DNA of 64,000 nt, from contig NZ_JAJTTE010000010.1 of assembly GCF_021343995.1 (NCBI RefSeq), positions 62,001 to 126,000 of the forward strand, in the 5' to 3' direction. Below the pieces are notes generated by a model, which saw only the letters and a list, made by a program, of their open reading frames with translations, was not told the origin of the DNA and searched no databases. Of the stretch, positions 1 through 8,226 are shown piece by piece; the stretch's first letter is position 1, and each line of letters begins with the position of its first letter. This stretch comes from Pseudonocardia terrae (GTDB taxonomy: Bacteria > Actinomycetota > Actinomycetes > Mycobacteriales > Pseudonocardiaceae). The position numbers were made by a program, and so were the translations under genes.

Positions 1-143
1 ACGGCGCCACCGAGGCGCGCCGGCCGGCGCTGGTCAGCACGGTCAAGGTGCGCCAGGCGGGCTTCGGCGACTGCTACGACACCGAGGAGTCCTTCCGGCA
101 CTGGCTGCGGGTGCTGCGGGAGCGGAAGGTGCTGCCGGGATAG
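1..143 (+). CDS. C-terminal end of a probable SDR/NAD-dependent epimerase family protein (partial)
   Basis: Only the last 46 codons are present; the frame enters from the left edge (first full codon at 3) and ends at TAG 141-143. The tail has the pattern VSTVKVRQAGF, then D-C-Y-D-T-E-E, then FRHWL and VLPG. This resembles the extreme C-terminus of actinobacterial NAD-dependent epimerase/dehydratase proteins, where an aromatic-rich helix closes the substrate lobe. The Rossmann domain lies outside the window, so family membership is inferred from a short tail. No gene follows closely downstream. Confidence 0.45.
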   Translation, partial: GATEARRPALVSTVKVRQAGFGDCYDTEESFRHWLRVLRERKVLPG

Positions 144-733
144 GGGTTCTCGGGTCGGGCGCCGCGGGTGGGTTGCTCGGGGTGGGTCGCTCGGGGTGGG
201 TCGCTCGCCCCCAATGCCAGCCTCGGGCTCGGTCACCAACGACAAGGTGGAGTGGGTGTCGGATCCGAACCGCTCGCGCAGGGATGCGGGGCCCGCACAA
301 CAGCTGTGGCTGGTGCGCGGGGATGGATGGTGGGGGGCGGGCGTGTCGAGCCGGTCGTTTGCGCCTGTCGCCGGCGCGCGGGTCTCGCCACGCTCGGCCT
401 GCCGCCGTCGCAGGAGTGCTGAACACAAGAATCGTGGGCCGTGCCGGACCGGCAGCTACTGGGCTGGTCGTCTCCGGAGTCGCGTTGGTCGTCCGCGCCG
501 GGTGGCTGTCGGACCCGGAGGTTCGTGCCGCGGCCTGGAGGTTCGCCTTGTGGTCGTTCTCCGTGATCGGTTCTCAGGACTCCCGGGCGGTCGGTCCTTC
601 CGCGGGTGCTCGTGCGGCGCCGCGGCAGTCGCCTGGCGTACCCGTGCTCTGGGTTAGCGGTGGATCGAAAAGTAGGCCTCTGAGCTGCGAACTTTATCTT
701 GTGTTCGAAGCTGTGTTCGAGTAGGGTCGATGC
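144..733. other. 590-bp intergenic region without a convincing gene
   Basis: Several open frames cross this stretch, but none has a recognisable domain, a ribosome site or typical codon bias. At about 168-208 there is a short tandem repeat of a GGGTGGGTCGCTCG unit. Just before the next gene, GTGTTCGA is repeated at 701-708 and 713-720, one helical turn apart. CGAAC (688-692) and GTTCG (703-707) form an inverted repeat with a 10-nt spacer. These may be regulatory sites of the HNH gene that follows. Nothing else is seen. Confidence 0.4.
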
Positions 734-2053
734 ATGCTCCCCAGCCCGATCGCCGACGCGTGGCGCCTGCTCGACGACGCCGTCGACGCGCTCGCCGCCG
801 CGACCGGACCGGGCGCAAGTGCCGCCGAGCTGGTGGAGACGCTTCGGGTACGCGAATCGGTCACCCGGCGCCTGGAGCAGCTCGGCGTGCAGACATGCGC
901 CGAACTGGACCGGCGCGGCACGTTCGCCGAACACGGCTACGCCTCACCCACCCGGGCGCTGCAGGATCTGCTGCGCCTCGACCACGGGGCCGCGGCCCAA
1001 CGGGTCACCGTCGCCGACGCGGTCTGCCCGCGGATCGGGCTCGACGGCGCGGTCCTGCCGGCGAAGTTGTCGGCCACCGCGGCGGTGTTCGCCGCCGGGG
1101 ACACCTCACTGGCGCACGTGGCCGTGGTCGCCCGCTTGTTGGCCTCCCCGCCGGCCGGTCGGTTGGCCCCGGGAATCTGGGCCGGGGCCGAGGTGCAGCT
1201 CGCCGACGCGGCCGCGGTCTACACCCCACGCGAGCTGCAGCAATGGGGCACCGCGCTGCTCGAGATGCTCGACGAGGACGGCCCCGAACCCGACGACACC
1301 CCACCCCCGCAGGTCAACGAACTGCGCCTGACCCGCCACGCGAGCAGGCCCGGCGGAAAGCTGGTCGCCCGCTACGACGACGCCGCACTGTTCGACGCGA
1401 TCGCCGCGGTCCTCGACGCCACAGCCGCCCCGCTGACCGCCGAGGACGAGCGCCCCGCCGCGGAGCGGCAGGCCGAGGCGCTGGCCGAGGTGTGCGGCTG
1501 GGTGCTCGAACACGGGGAGTTGCCCGCGGTCGGCGGGCGCCGCCCGGTCTTGACCGTGCAGATCCGCCTCGAGGACCTCGAACAGCGCGCCCGGTCGGGC
1601 ATGTTGGAGTTCGCCGGACAGCTCTCGCCGACCGCGCTGCGGCAGCTGGCGTGTGACTGCGGGGTGGTGCCGATGGTGCTCGACGGTGCCGGGCAGCCGC
1701 TCGACGTCGGGCGGCTCACCCGCTCGATCCCCGACGGGCTGCGCCGAGCGGTGACCTCCCGCGACGGCGGCTGCGCGCACCCGGGCTGCGATCGCCCACC
1801 CTCCTGGTGCGAAATCCACCACGTGATCCCCTGGGAACACGGCGGCCATACGGCGCTGGGCAACCTGGTGATGTTGTGCAAGGCCCACCACCGCCAGATC
1901 CACACCACCGACTGGGTCGTGCGACTACGCGACGGGATCCCGGAGTTCATCCCCCCGATCTGGATCGACCCCGACCAGACACCCCGCACCCGACCACGAA
2001 CATGGAATCTCACGGGTGCCCGCGAAGGTCCGCGGATCGCGCAGTTCGCCTAG
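734..2053 (+). CDS. DUF222 domain-containing HNH endonuclease (13E12 repeat family)
   Basis: The protein has 439 residues. The N-terminal ~300 residues are the helical, Ala/Arg-rich DUF222 region typical of the actinobacterial 13E12 family. The C-terminal part (about 340-390) is an HNH nuclease fold: a CAHPGC pair, then CEIHHVIPW with H362/H363, and KAHHRQIH with H385/H386. The paired histidines match a beta-beta-alpha-metal active site. Family members are multicopy in many actinomycetes and are thought to be selfish or DNA-processing genes; their substrate is unknown. Start ATG 734 is the first in frame. Repeated GTGTTCGA motifs lie just upstream. There is no neighbouring partner gene. Confidence 0.85.
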   Translation: MLPSPIADAWRLLDDAVDALAAATGPGASAAELVETLRVRESVTRRLEQLGVQTCAELDRRGTFAEHGYASPTRALQDLLRLDHGAAAQRVTVADAVCPRIGLDGAVLPAKLSATAAVFAAGDTSLAHVAVVARLLASPPAGRLAPGIWAGAEVQLADAAAVYTPRELQQWGTALLEMLDEDGPEPDDTPPPQVNELRLTRHASRPGGKLVARYDDAALFDAIAAVLDATAAPLTAEDERPAAERQAEALAEVCGWVLEHGELPAVGGRRPVLTVQIRLEDLEQRARSGMLEFAGQLSPTALRQLACDCGVVPMVLDGAGQPLDVGRLTRSIPDGLRRAVTSRDGGCAHPGCDRPPSWCEIHHVIPWEHGGHTALGNLVMLCKAHHRQIHTTDWVVRLRDGIPEFIPPIWIDPDQTPRTRPRTWNLTGAREGPRIAQFA

Positions 2054-2326
2054 GACCGCGCCCACGAGGTGCGGCGCGGAGACCTGCGCACAGCACCGTG
2101 CCGCCGACGTCCACGCCGGCGACGAGCGCTCCCCGCGAGGAACCTGCCGGTGTCGGTGGCGCTCAGGAGCTTCGCGAAGGACTGCGACCCGATCACGCCC
2201 GACCGCGCCCGAGGTGCCGGTGAAGGGCGTGCTCACGCCCCGCTGCGCCGAGCGCGACGGCACCTACGCCGAACTCGTCGCGCGGTGCTCGCAAAGCGGG
2301 CGGTGTGCCCGGATCACTGGGCTCCC
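2054..2326. other. 273-bp region with possible coding remnants
   Basis: No intact gene is visible. The plus strand holds short protein-like stretches in different frames: one reading VSVALRSFAKDCDP at about 2150-2200, another reading TPRCAERDGTYAELVARC at about 2235-2290. This could be a frameshifted remnant of a small gene, but no family is recognisable and the evidence is weak. Confidence 0.2.
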
Positions 2327-2506
2327 TCAGCAACCGTCCTCCACGGACGCGGTCGGGGCGAAGACCCCCCAGGCCCCGCAGAACAGGCACGTGCGGTAGC
2401 TGACCGGGCCGCCGGAGACGAGGTGGTGCGAGTCGGAGGACCAGGTGTGTCGGTGTTCCGGGGCCGGAAAGGTGCGGCCGGGCCGGATGCTGATGAGCGT
2501 GGACAT
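2327..2506 (-). CDS. Small hypothetical protein with a CxxC motif (59 aa)
   Basis: A 59-residue frame on the minus strand starts at ATG 2506, preceded by a purine-rich AGAGGAA ribosome site. It begins MSTLISIRPGRTF and contains His residues (HRHTWSSDSHH) followed by a CLFCGAWG knuckle. The CxxC pair with nearby histidines suggests a tiny zinc-ribbon protein. Upstream in-frame codons could lengthen it, but the ribosome site favours 2506. I do not recognise a family. It lies alone between the HNH gene and the ligase gene. Confidence 0.45.
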   Translation of the reverse strand: MSTLISIRPGRTFPAPEHRHTWSSDSHHLVSGGPVSYRTCLFCGAWGVFAPTASVEDGC

Positions 2507-2630
2507 CGGTGTTCCTCTCGTGGTGTCCGCCGGACGTTCCGGCTGGGGCGACACAACGCCCTGCACCACGGTGGCGACTGCTGCGCTCGGTGCCGATCCG
2601 GTGACCGGCGGACGCCCCGCCCGACCCCGG

Positions 2631-2672
2631 GGCCCGCCGATCGCCCGACGGGGGCCCGCCGATCGCCCGACG
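2631..2672. repeat. Direct repeat, 20 bp x 2, period 22
   Basis: The 20-mer GGCCCGCCGATCGCCCGACG occurs at 2631-2650 and again at 2653-2672. It sits in a C-rich stretch (2570-2726) downstream of the ligase stop codon. A 7-bp inverted repeat (CCGGCCG 2693-2699 with CGGCCGG 2718-2724) lies next to it and may help end transcription of the minus-strand operon. Confidence 0.5.
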
Positions 2673-2726
2673 AGAGGACCCCGCCCGACCGCCCGGCCGA
2701 CAGGCCCGCCGAACGCCCGGCCGGGG

Positions 2727-4385
2727 CTACCCGGCGCCCAGCGTCGCCCTTGCCCGCTCCAGCCCCTCGTCGGCGACCACCCCGCGGATGGCTTTCTTGT
2801 CGTACTTGCCGACGCTGGTCTTCGGAACCTCGGGCACGAACAGGAACGTGTCCGGGATCCAGAACTTGATGAAGCCCTCGGCGAGCAGGTGCTCGCGCAG
2901 TTCCTCCGGGGTGAGCGAGGGGTCGCTCGGCACCACGCAGGCCAACGGGCGTTCGAGCCACTTCTCGTCCTCGATCCCGACGACGGTGGCCTCGGCGACC
3001 TTGGGGTGCAGCATCAGCGCGTTCTCCAGGTCGATGGTGGAGATCCACTCGCCGCCGGACTTGATCAGGTCCTTCGACCGGTCCTTGAGCAGCACGTAGC
3101 CCTCGGGGTCGATGCAGCCGACGTCGCCGGTCCGCAGCCAGCCGTCGACGATCGAGTCCTTGGTGCGGTCGTCCTTGTAGTACTCGGAGGCGGTGAACGG
3201 GGAGCGGACGTGGAAGTCGCCGATGCTCTCGCCGTCCCACGGCAGCTCCTCGCCGGTCGCCTGGTCGACGACCTTGATCTGCAGCAGCGGGATCGGCAGG
3301 CCCTGGGTCTGGCGCAGCGCGTAGATCTCGTCCTCGGTGCCGCCGTCGAGGGTGGACTTGAGGGCGAAGAAGCAGATCTGCGGGGAGTTCTCGGTCATGC
3401 CGTAGCCCTGCATGACCTCGCACTCGTACTCCTCGGCGAACCACTTCATGACGGCCTTCGACGGCGCCTGCCCGCCCAACCAGAGCGTGGACAGTGACGA
3501 CAGGTCCCGCGGCCGGTCGCCCGCCCGCACCGCGTCGCGGATCATGGTCCCGATCGTCACGGCCGCGTTCATCCCGGTGACGCCGAGGTCCTCGATGATG
3601 TCGACGTAGTCGGCGGGGGTGGGGTGCGCCCCGGGCAGCACGAGCGTGGCGCCCTGCAGCAGCGCGGTGTGCGGGATGTTCCAGCCGTTGCAGTGGAACA
3701 TCGGCGCGACCTCGAGCCACACCTGGCGTTCGCTCATGTTGAGCTTGTCGTGCATCGCCAGGCACATGGCCTGCAGCACCATCGCCCGGTGCGAGTACAC
3801 GACACCCTTCGGGTCACCGGTGGTCGCGGAGGTGAAGCACATCGCCGAGGCGGAGTGCTCGTCGAACTCCTCGAACTGCGCGTTCTCGTCGGCGGCGGCG
3901 AGCAGCTCCTCGTAGGAGTGCACGGTGATGCCGATCCGGTGCGCGGGCACCTCGTCGGCGAGCACGACGACCGCCTCGACCGTGGGCAGGCCCAGGTCGA
4001 GCAGGTCGGCGACGAGGTCGAGCTGGTCGACGTCGACCAGCAGCAGCCGGTCCTCGGCCTTGTCGATCGTGAACTTCTGCTGCGCGGGGGAGAGCCGCAG
4101 GTTGATCGTGTGCAGCACCGCCTGGATGCCGGGCACGCCGAAGTAGGCCTCCAGATGCCGGTAGTGGTTCCAGGCGAGCGTCCCGACCCGGTCGCCGGGC
4201 CCGATGCCCAGCGTCCGCAGGGCGTCGCCGAGCCGGCGGGCCCGTTTGCCGAAGTCCCGGTAGGTGTAACGGTGGTACTCGGCCGGCCCGAGCCGGGTGA
4301 CGATCTGCTTGTCCGCGAACAGTCGCTCCGTACGCCACAGGAACGAGTGCAGGAGCAGCTGGCTGTCGAACATCAGACCGCGCAT
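2727..4385 (-). CDS. Fatty-acyl-CoA ligase, AlkK/DmdB-like AMP-binding enzyme
   Basis: The 552-residue ANL-superfamily ligase activates a carboxylic acid to acyl-AMP and then acyl-CoA. The P-loop is at 185-199 (TSATTGDPKGVVYSH), YGMTENSP is at about 328-335 and WLRTGD is at 416-421. KSGGEWIS at about 442-449, with Trp in place of the usual Asn, is typical of the AlkK/DmdB-type medium-chain or methylmercaptopropionate ligases. K527 is the adenylation lysine. ATG 4385 is chosen because GGAGG lies 5-9 nt upstream and the start MRGLM is usual for the subfamily; a GTG lies four codons upstream. It is probably the third gene of the minus-strand operon from 7396. The substrate cannot be read from sequence. 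Confidence 0.88.
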   Translation of the reverse strand: MRGLMFDSQLLLHSFLWRTERLFADKQIVTRLGPAEYHRYTYRDFGKRARRLGDALRTLGIGPGDRVGTLAWNHYRHLEAYFGVPGIQAVLHTINLRLSPAQQKFTIDKAEDRLLLVDVDQLDLVADLLDLGLPTVEAVVVLADEVPAHRIGITVHSYEELLAAADENAQFEEFDEHSASAMCFTSATTGDPKGVVYSHRAMVLQAMCLAMHDKLNMSERQVWLEVAPMFHCNGWNIPHTALLQGATLVLPGAHPTPADYVDIIEDLGVTGMNAAVTIGTMIRDAVRAGDRPRDLSSLSTLWLGGQAPSKAVMKWFAEEYECEVMQGYGMTENSPQICFFALKSTLDGGTEDEIYALRQTQGLPIPLLQIKVVDQATGEELPWDGESIGDFHVRSPFTASEYYKDDRTKDSIVDGWLRTGDVGCIDPEGYVLLKDRSKDLIKSGGEWISTIDLENALMLHPKVAEATVVGIEDEKWLERPLACVVPSDPSLTPEELREHLLAEGFIKFWIPDTFLFVPEVPKTSVGKYDKKAIRGVVADEGLERARATLGAG

Positions 4386-4518
4386 GGGCGCCTCCACGGT
4401 GAGACCCGGATCGCGGTGGAGCGTGACATGCTACTCGGCCGCACGGCAACCCCCGGCCGTGACGCTCACCCGCCCGGGAGCGGAACCGACGACCCCCTGC
4501 CCGAGGACTCCAGGACGC

Positions 4519-5685
4519 TCAGTAGCCCCGCGGCAGTCCCAGCACGTGCTGCGCGAGGTAGTTGAGCACCATCTCCTGCGGCACCGGGGCGATCCGCTGC
4601 AGCCGGGCCTCCCGGAAGTACCGCTCGACGTGGTACTCGCGGGCGTAGCCGAAGCCGCCGTGGGTCTGGACGGCGGCGTCGGCGGCCTGGAAGGCGGCCT
4701 CGGCGGCGAGGTACTTGGCGGTGTTGGCCTGCTCGCCGGCGTGCAGGCCGCGGTCGATGCGCCAGGACGCCTCGCGGATGACGAGTTCGGCGGCGCGCAG
4801 CCGGGCGTGCGCGTCGGCGAGCGGGAAGGCGATGCCCTGGTTCGCCCCGATCGGCCGGTCGAACACGACCCGCTCGCCGGCGTAGGCCACGGCGCGGCGC
4901 AGGGCGGCCCGCCCGATGCCGAGCGCCTCGGCGGCGATGAGCACGCGCTCGGCGTTGAGCCCGTCGAGCAGGTAGCGGAAGCCCGCGCCCTCCTCGCCGA
5001 CGCGGTTCTCCACGGGCACCCGCAGCCCGTCGTAGACCACCTCGCAGGAGGCGACGGCGTTGCGCCCGAGCTTGTCGATCGGCGAGATCGCGACGGCGGG
5101 GTCCTTCAGGTCCGCGACCAGCAACGTCATGCCCTGGGTCGGCTTCGCGGCCTCGGCGCGCGGGGTGGTACGCACCAGCAGCAGCACCTTGTCGGACTCG
5201 AGGGCCTTCGACGTCCAGACCTTGCGCCCGTGCACCACGTAGGCGTCGCCGTCGCGCACCGCGCGGGTGGTGACGTTGGTGGTGTCCAGTCCGGCGTCGG
5301 GCTCGGTCACGCCGAACGCCACGTGCAGCGTTCCGGACGCGACGTCGGGGAGCACCCGGCGGCGCAGGTCGTCGCTGCCGTGCAGGACCACGGGGTGCAT
5401 CCCGAAGATCGACATGTGGATCGCGCTCGCGCCGTTCATGCAGGCCCCGGACGCGGCGACCTCCTCCAGCACGATCGACGCCTCGGTGATCCCGCGCCCG
5501 CCCCCGCCGTACTCCTCCGGCATCGCGATGCCGATCCAGCCGCCCTCGGCCATCGCGGCGTAGAACTCCCACGGGAACGTGTGGGTCGAGTCCCGCTCGC
5601 TCCAGTACTCGTCCGGGAATTTCGCGCAGATGTCCCGGACGGCCTCGCGGATCAGCCGGTGGTCGTCGTCCTCGGTGAAGTCCAT
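4519..5685 (-). CDS. Acyl-CoA dehydrogenase family protein
   Basis: The 388-residue flavoenzyme carries out alpha,beta-dehydrogenation of an acyl-CoA. The N-terminal helical domain (PEEYGGGG, 56-63) is followed by the beta domain (FGVTEPDAGLDTTN, about 124-137) and a C-terminal helical domain with THGGFGYAREY. The usual MCAD catalytic Glu position (IYEGT) reads RIAPVPQEM here. A Glu at 246 in LNAERVLIA occupies the helix-G position used by isovaleryl- and long-chain acyl-CoA dehydrogenases, so E246 is the likely base. It follows the upstream ligase after 16 nt and shares its operon. It is similar in length and motifs to the product of 8227-9381. Confidence 0.9.
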   Translation of the reverse strand: MDFTEDDDHRLIREAVRDICAKFPDEYWSERDSTHTFPWEFYAAMAEGGWIGIAMPEEYGGGGRGITEASIVLEEVAASGACMNGASAIHMSIFGMHPVVLHGSDDLRRRVLPDVASGTLHVAFGVTEPDAGLDTTNVTTRAVRDGDAYVVHGRKVWTSKALESDKVLLLVRTTPRAEAAKPTQGMTLLVADLKDPAVAISPIDKLGRNAVASCEVVYDGLRVPVENRVGEEGAGFRYLLDGLNAERVLIAAEALGIGRAALRRAVAYAGERVVFDRPIGANQGIAFPLADAHARLRAAELVIREASWRIDRGLHAGEQANTAKYLAAEAAFQAADAAVQTHGGFGYAREYHVERYFREARLQRIAPVPQEMVLNYLAQHVLGLPRGY

Positions 5686-5701
5686 TGCACCAAGTCTGCC
5701 T

Positions 5702-7396
5702 CTACGAGTACAGGTCCGAGTGCTGGGCGCGCAGCTTGTACTTGAGGACCTTGCCGCCGACGGTGTCCGGCAACGACTCGGCGAACACCACCGCCTTGGG
5801 CGTCTCGTAGCCGGCCAGCCGGGCGCGGCAGTGCGCGATCAGGTCCTCGGCCTCGGGCTTGCGCCCGTCGCGCGGGACGACGACGGCGGTCACCGCCTCG
5901 CCCCAGTGTTCGTGCGGGAGCCCGATCACCGCCGCCCGCAGCACGTCCGGGTGCTCGTGGAGCACGGCCTCGACGCGGATGCTCGAGACGTTCTCGCCGC
6001 CGGACTTCACGATGTCCTTGTACCGGTCGACCATGACCCGCAGCCCGTCCTCGTCGACCGTCGCGGAGTCGCCGGAGTGGAACCAGCCGCCGCGGAACGC
6101 CTCCCGGGTGGCCTCGGGGTTGCGGTAGTAGCCGGCGGTCATGATCGGCGAGCGGTAGACGGCCTCGCCCGGTTCGCCGCCACGGACAGGGTCGCCCAGC
6201 TCGTCGACCACGTCCGAGGCCAGCATCCCGCTCGGCACCCCGACGTGGTTCACGGCCGGGGCGGTGCGGGCGTGGACCTCGGGCCAGCGCGTGGGCCAGA
6301 ACCGGTGGCAGGCGATGGCCTCGGTCTGCCCGAAGATCCCGAGCGTGACGAACCCGGGTGCGGCCCGCGCCCCCAGCCGCTCGAGCACGGCGGGGGAGAG
6401 CGCGCCCCAGCCGTAGACGAGGATCGACAGGGCCGAGACGTCCAGGTCCGGCCGGGCCTCCAGTTCGTCGGCCACCGCCGTGACGAACTGCGGGGACCCC
6501 GCCCACAGGGCGGTGGCCCGCGTCGCGGCGGCGGCCTCCGCGACCGGACCGGCGGCGGGGCGTCGGCCGAGCGCGAACGAGCCGCCGGAGACGAAGGCGC
6601 CGAAGGGGAAGATCTCGTCCCCGATGTGGTAGATCATCGGCAGGAACGTGCAGAGCCGCAGGTCCGAGTCGTGTCGCAGGCCGCGCGTGAGCGAGAGGGC
6701 GAAGTTCAGAGCCGCCAGGTGCGCGTAGCTGTGCGAGAGCATCACGCCCTTCGGCATCGCGGTGGTGCCGGAGGTGAACAACAGCTGCCAGATGTCGTCG
6801 CCGTGGATCTCGACCTCGGGCTCCTCGGCGGACGCGCCGGCGACGAACTCGCCGAACGCCGGGCTGCCCGCCACCGGCCCGCCGCCGACCGTGATCGTGG
6901 CGCCCACGGTCAGCCCCGTCACCGCGAACACCTGCTCGACGCGGGGCCACAGCTCCGCGTCGACGAACGCGAACCGCGGCTCGGTCAACCCGATCAGGTG
7001 CTCGAGGACGTCCGGCGCCAGGCTCGGGTTGAGCGGCACGGCGACCATCCCGGCCTTCGCGACGCCGATCTTCGCCAGCAGCGCCTCGACGGAGTTCTCG
7101 CAGATCAGCAGCACCCGGTCGCCGGGGGAGAGCCCGGCCGCGGCCAACGCCTGGGCCACCCGGTTCGCCGTGTCGTCCGCCTCGCGGTAGGTGACCTCGG
7201 CGAAGCGCTCCTCGCCGCACGCCCCGTCGACGGCCGTGATCGCGACCTTGTCCGGGTAGCTCCAGGTCAGCCGCTCGAAGAGGTCGCCGACCGAGGTGCG
7301 CTCCCAGCGGTGGACGGCCCGCCGCCCCCGCAGGGTCTCGACGTCGATCGAGGCGGGATCGGGCAGCGCCGTGCCGTGCGGCTGGAGGGGCAACAT
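5702..7396 (-). CDS. Acyl-CoA ligase (AMP-binding)
   Basis: The 564-residue ANL ligase has a P-loop at about 208-222 (TSGTTAMPKGVMLSH), FGQTEAIA, FHSGD, KSGGENVSS and a GGKVLKYKLR C-terminal lysine motif. It is the first gene of a minus-strand operon that continues into the acyl-CoA dehydrogenase and a second ligase. The upstream region (7397-7457) carries an AGGAT-N6-ATCCT inverted repeat next to GAGTGAACC, a 9-mer also found in the tetR operator region at 8176-8184. Control by that TetR protein is therefore plausible. Start ATG 7396 is the first good codon. The substrate is unknown; the context suggests a branched or cyclic acid. Confidence 0.87.
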   Translation of the reverse strand: MLPLQPHGTALPDPASIDVETLRGRRAVHRWERTSVGDLFERLTWSYPDKVAITAVDGACGEERFAEVTYREADDTANRVAQALAAAGLSPGDRVLLICENSVEALLAKIGVAKAGMVAVPLNPSLAPDVLEHLIGLTEPRFAFVDAELWPRVEQVFAVTGLTVGATITVGGGPVAGSPAFGEFVAGASAEEPEVEIHGDDIWQLLFTSGTTAMPKGVMLSHSYAHLAALNFALSLTRGLRHDSDLRLCTFLPMIYHIGDEIFPFGAFVSGGSFALGRRPAAGPVAEAAAATRATALWAGSPQFVTAVADELEARPDLDVSALSILVYGWGALSPAVLERLGARAAPGFVTLGIFGQTEAIACHRFWPTRWPEVHARTAPAVNHVGVPSGMLASDVVDELGDPVRGGEPGEAVYRSPIMTAGYYRNPEATREAFRGGWFHSGDSATVDEDGLRVMVDRYKDIVKSGGENVSSIRVEAVLHEHPDVLRAAVIGLPHEHWGEAVTAVVVPRDGRKPEAEDLIAHCRARLAGYETPKAVVFAESLPDTVGGKVLKYKLRAQHSDLYS

Positions 7397-7431
7397 GCCG
7401 CCAGCATGCCGTGATCGTCGTCACCCTGGCA

Positions 7432-7457
7432 AGGATTCAGTCATCCTCGGTTCACTC
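7432..7457 (-). promoter_or_regulatory. Candidate second TetR site upstream of the ligase operon
   Basis: Read on the minus strand this holds GAGTGAACC followed by AGGAT-N6-ATCCT. GAGTGAACC also occurs at 8176-8184, partly inside the main TetR palindrome, and both copies run into an AGGA. It lies 36-61 bp before the start at 7396 and overlaps the end of tetR. The half-site likeness is seen; binding is inferred. Confidence 0.3.
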
Positions 7458-8138
7458 CAGCGCGGAGTCCGACAGCGCCGGTTCCGGCCCCGGTGCCGGC
7501 GCCGGGGCGGGTTCGACGCCGAGGCAGGCGTGGGCCATCCCGTCGAGCAGGTCGGCGAGCCGCTCGGGGGCCAGGCCGCTGCGGAAGAACAGGGTGGACT
7601 GGATCGCGCCGATGGCGGCGTGCACGGCCAGCCGGAGCTCGCCGTCGGCCAGGTCGCGACGCAGCGGGGACAGCACGTGCACCCAGTCCTCGAGGTAGTG
7701 CCGCTGCAGCCGGCGCAGCCGCCGCCGGTCCTCCTCGGGGAGCGTATGCACCTCCCGGTGGTAGACGGCGAGCACGCTGCGATCCTCGATCGCGACCCGG
7801 ATGTGGTCCCTGACCAGCGCCGACAGGTGAGTCCGCTCGTCGCCGGGACCCGCCAGCACCGCTCCGGCGCCCTCCTGCAGCCGGGCCATCACCCGGTCGA
7901 GCAGGGCGACGAGGATCGCGGTCTTGCTGTCGAAGTGCCGGTAGACGCCGGACCCGACGATCCCGGCCTCGGCGCCGATGTCGGCCATCCCGACGGTGTG
8001 GAAGCCACGCCGGGAGGCGAGCTGCGCGGCGGCGGCCAGGATCCGCTCGCGGCGCTCCGGGTCCCGCCGGCTGCGCCCTCCGGCCGCCGGGCCGGAGGCC
8101 GTACCGGAGGTGGTCGCGGTGCTGGGGGCGGTCGGCAT
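7452..8138 (-). CDS. TetR family transcriptional regulator
   Basis: The 228-residue protein has an Ala/Ser/Thr-rich N-terminal tail, then a TetR helix-turn-helix at about 27-72 (RERILAAAAQL, MADIGAEAGIVGSGVYRHFDSKTAIL). Its C-terminal ligand-binding domain has a TetR_C-type core (VYHREVHTL, ALFFRSGL-like). The C-terminus is Pro/Ala-rich. It is divergent from the acyl-CoA dehydrogenase/carboxylase operon at 8227 and upstream of the ligase operon starting at 7396, the usual place for a local acyl-CoA-responsive repressor. A 25-bp pseudopalindrome at 8180-8204 is its probable operator. Confidence 0.88.
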   Translation of the reverse strand: MPTAPSTATTSGTASGPAAGGRSRRDPERRERILAAAAQLASRRGFHTVGMADIGAEAGIVGSGVYRHFDSKTAILVALLDRVMARLQEGAGAVLAGPGDERTHLSALVRDHIRVAIEDRSVLAVYHREVHTLPEEDRRRLRRLQRHYLEDWVHVLSPLRRDLADGELRLAVHAAIGAIQSTLFFRSGLAPERLADLLDGMAHACLGVEPAPAPAPGPEPALSDSALE

Positions 8139-8162
8139 CTGGTCATCATGGCAGCCGCGCGG

Positions 8163-8168
8163 TAGGGT
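8163..8168 (+). promoter_or_regulatory. Candidate -10 box TAGGGT of the acyl-CoA dehydrogenase operon
   Basis: TAGGGT fits the actinobacterial TAnnnT -10 pattern. It would start transcription near 8175, just before the 25-bp operator (8180-8204), so a bound repressor would sit on the initially transcribed region. It is inferred from pattern and position only. Confidence 0.35.
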
Positions 8169-8179
8169 CCGCCACGAGT

Positions 8180-8204
8180 GAACCAGGAATCACAATCCAG
8201 GTTC
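8180..8204. promoter_or_regulatory. 25-bp pseudopalindromic operator, probably of the adjacent TetR
   Basis: The sequence runs GAACC-A-GGA (8180-8188) to TCC-A-GGTTC (8197-8204, counting the shared centre). Of 25 positions, 18 match the reverse complement. It lies in the tetR/acyl-CoA dehydrogenase divergent spacer, just upstream of the start at 8227. Length, symmetry and place are what is expected for a TetR dimer pair. Confidence 0.65.
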
Positions 8205-8226
8205 CGTCGAGGTGACGGGAGTCGGA

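Noticed and set aside
688-720. LexA/SOS box upstream of the HNH gene
   Set aside because: CGAAC and GTTCG are inverted, but the spacer is 10 nt rather than the 4 nt of the actinobacterial SOS box; the other GTGTTCGA copies are direct, not inverted.
2314-3765. Long minus-strand open frame, Arg/Pro-rich, overlapping the ligase gene
   Set aside because: It is a frame shadow of the ligase in very GC-rich DNA; composition is biased and no motif is present.
8212-8226. GTG 8212 as start of the acyl-CoA dehydrogenase
   Set aside because: It has a weaker ribosome site, and the paralogue at 5685 starts at the residue matching GTG 8227; it cannot be excluded.
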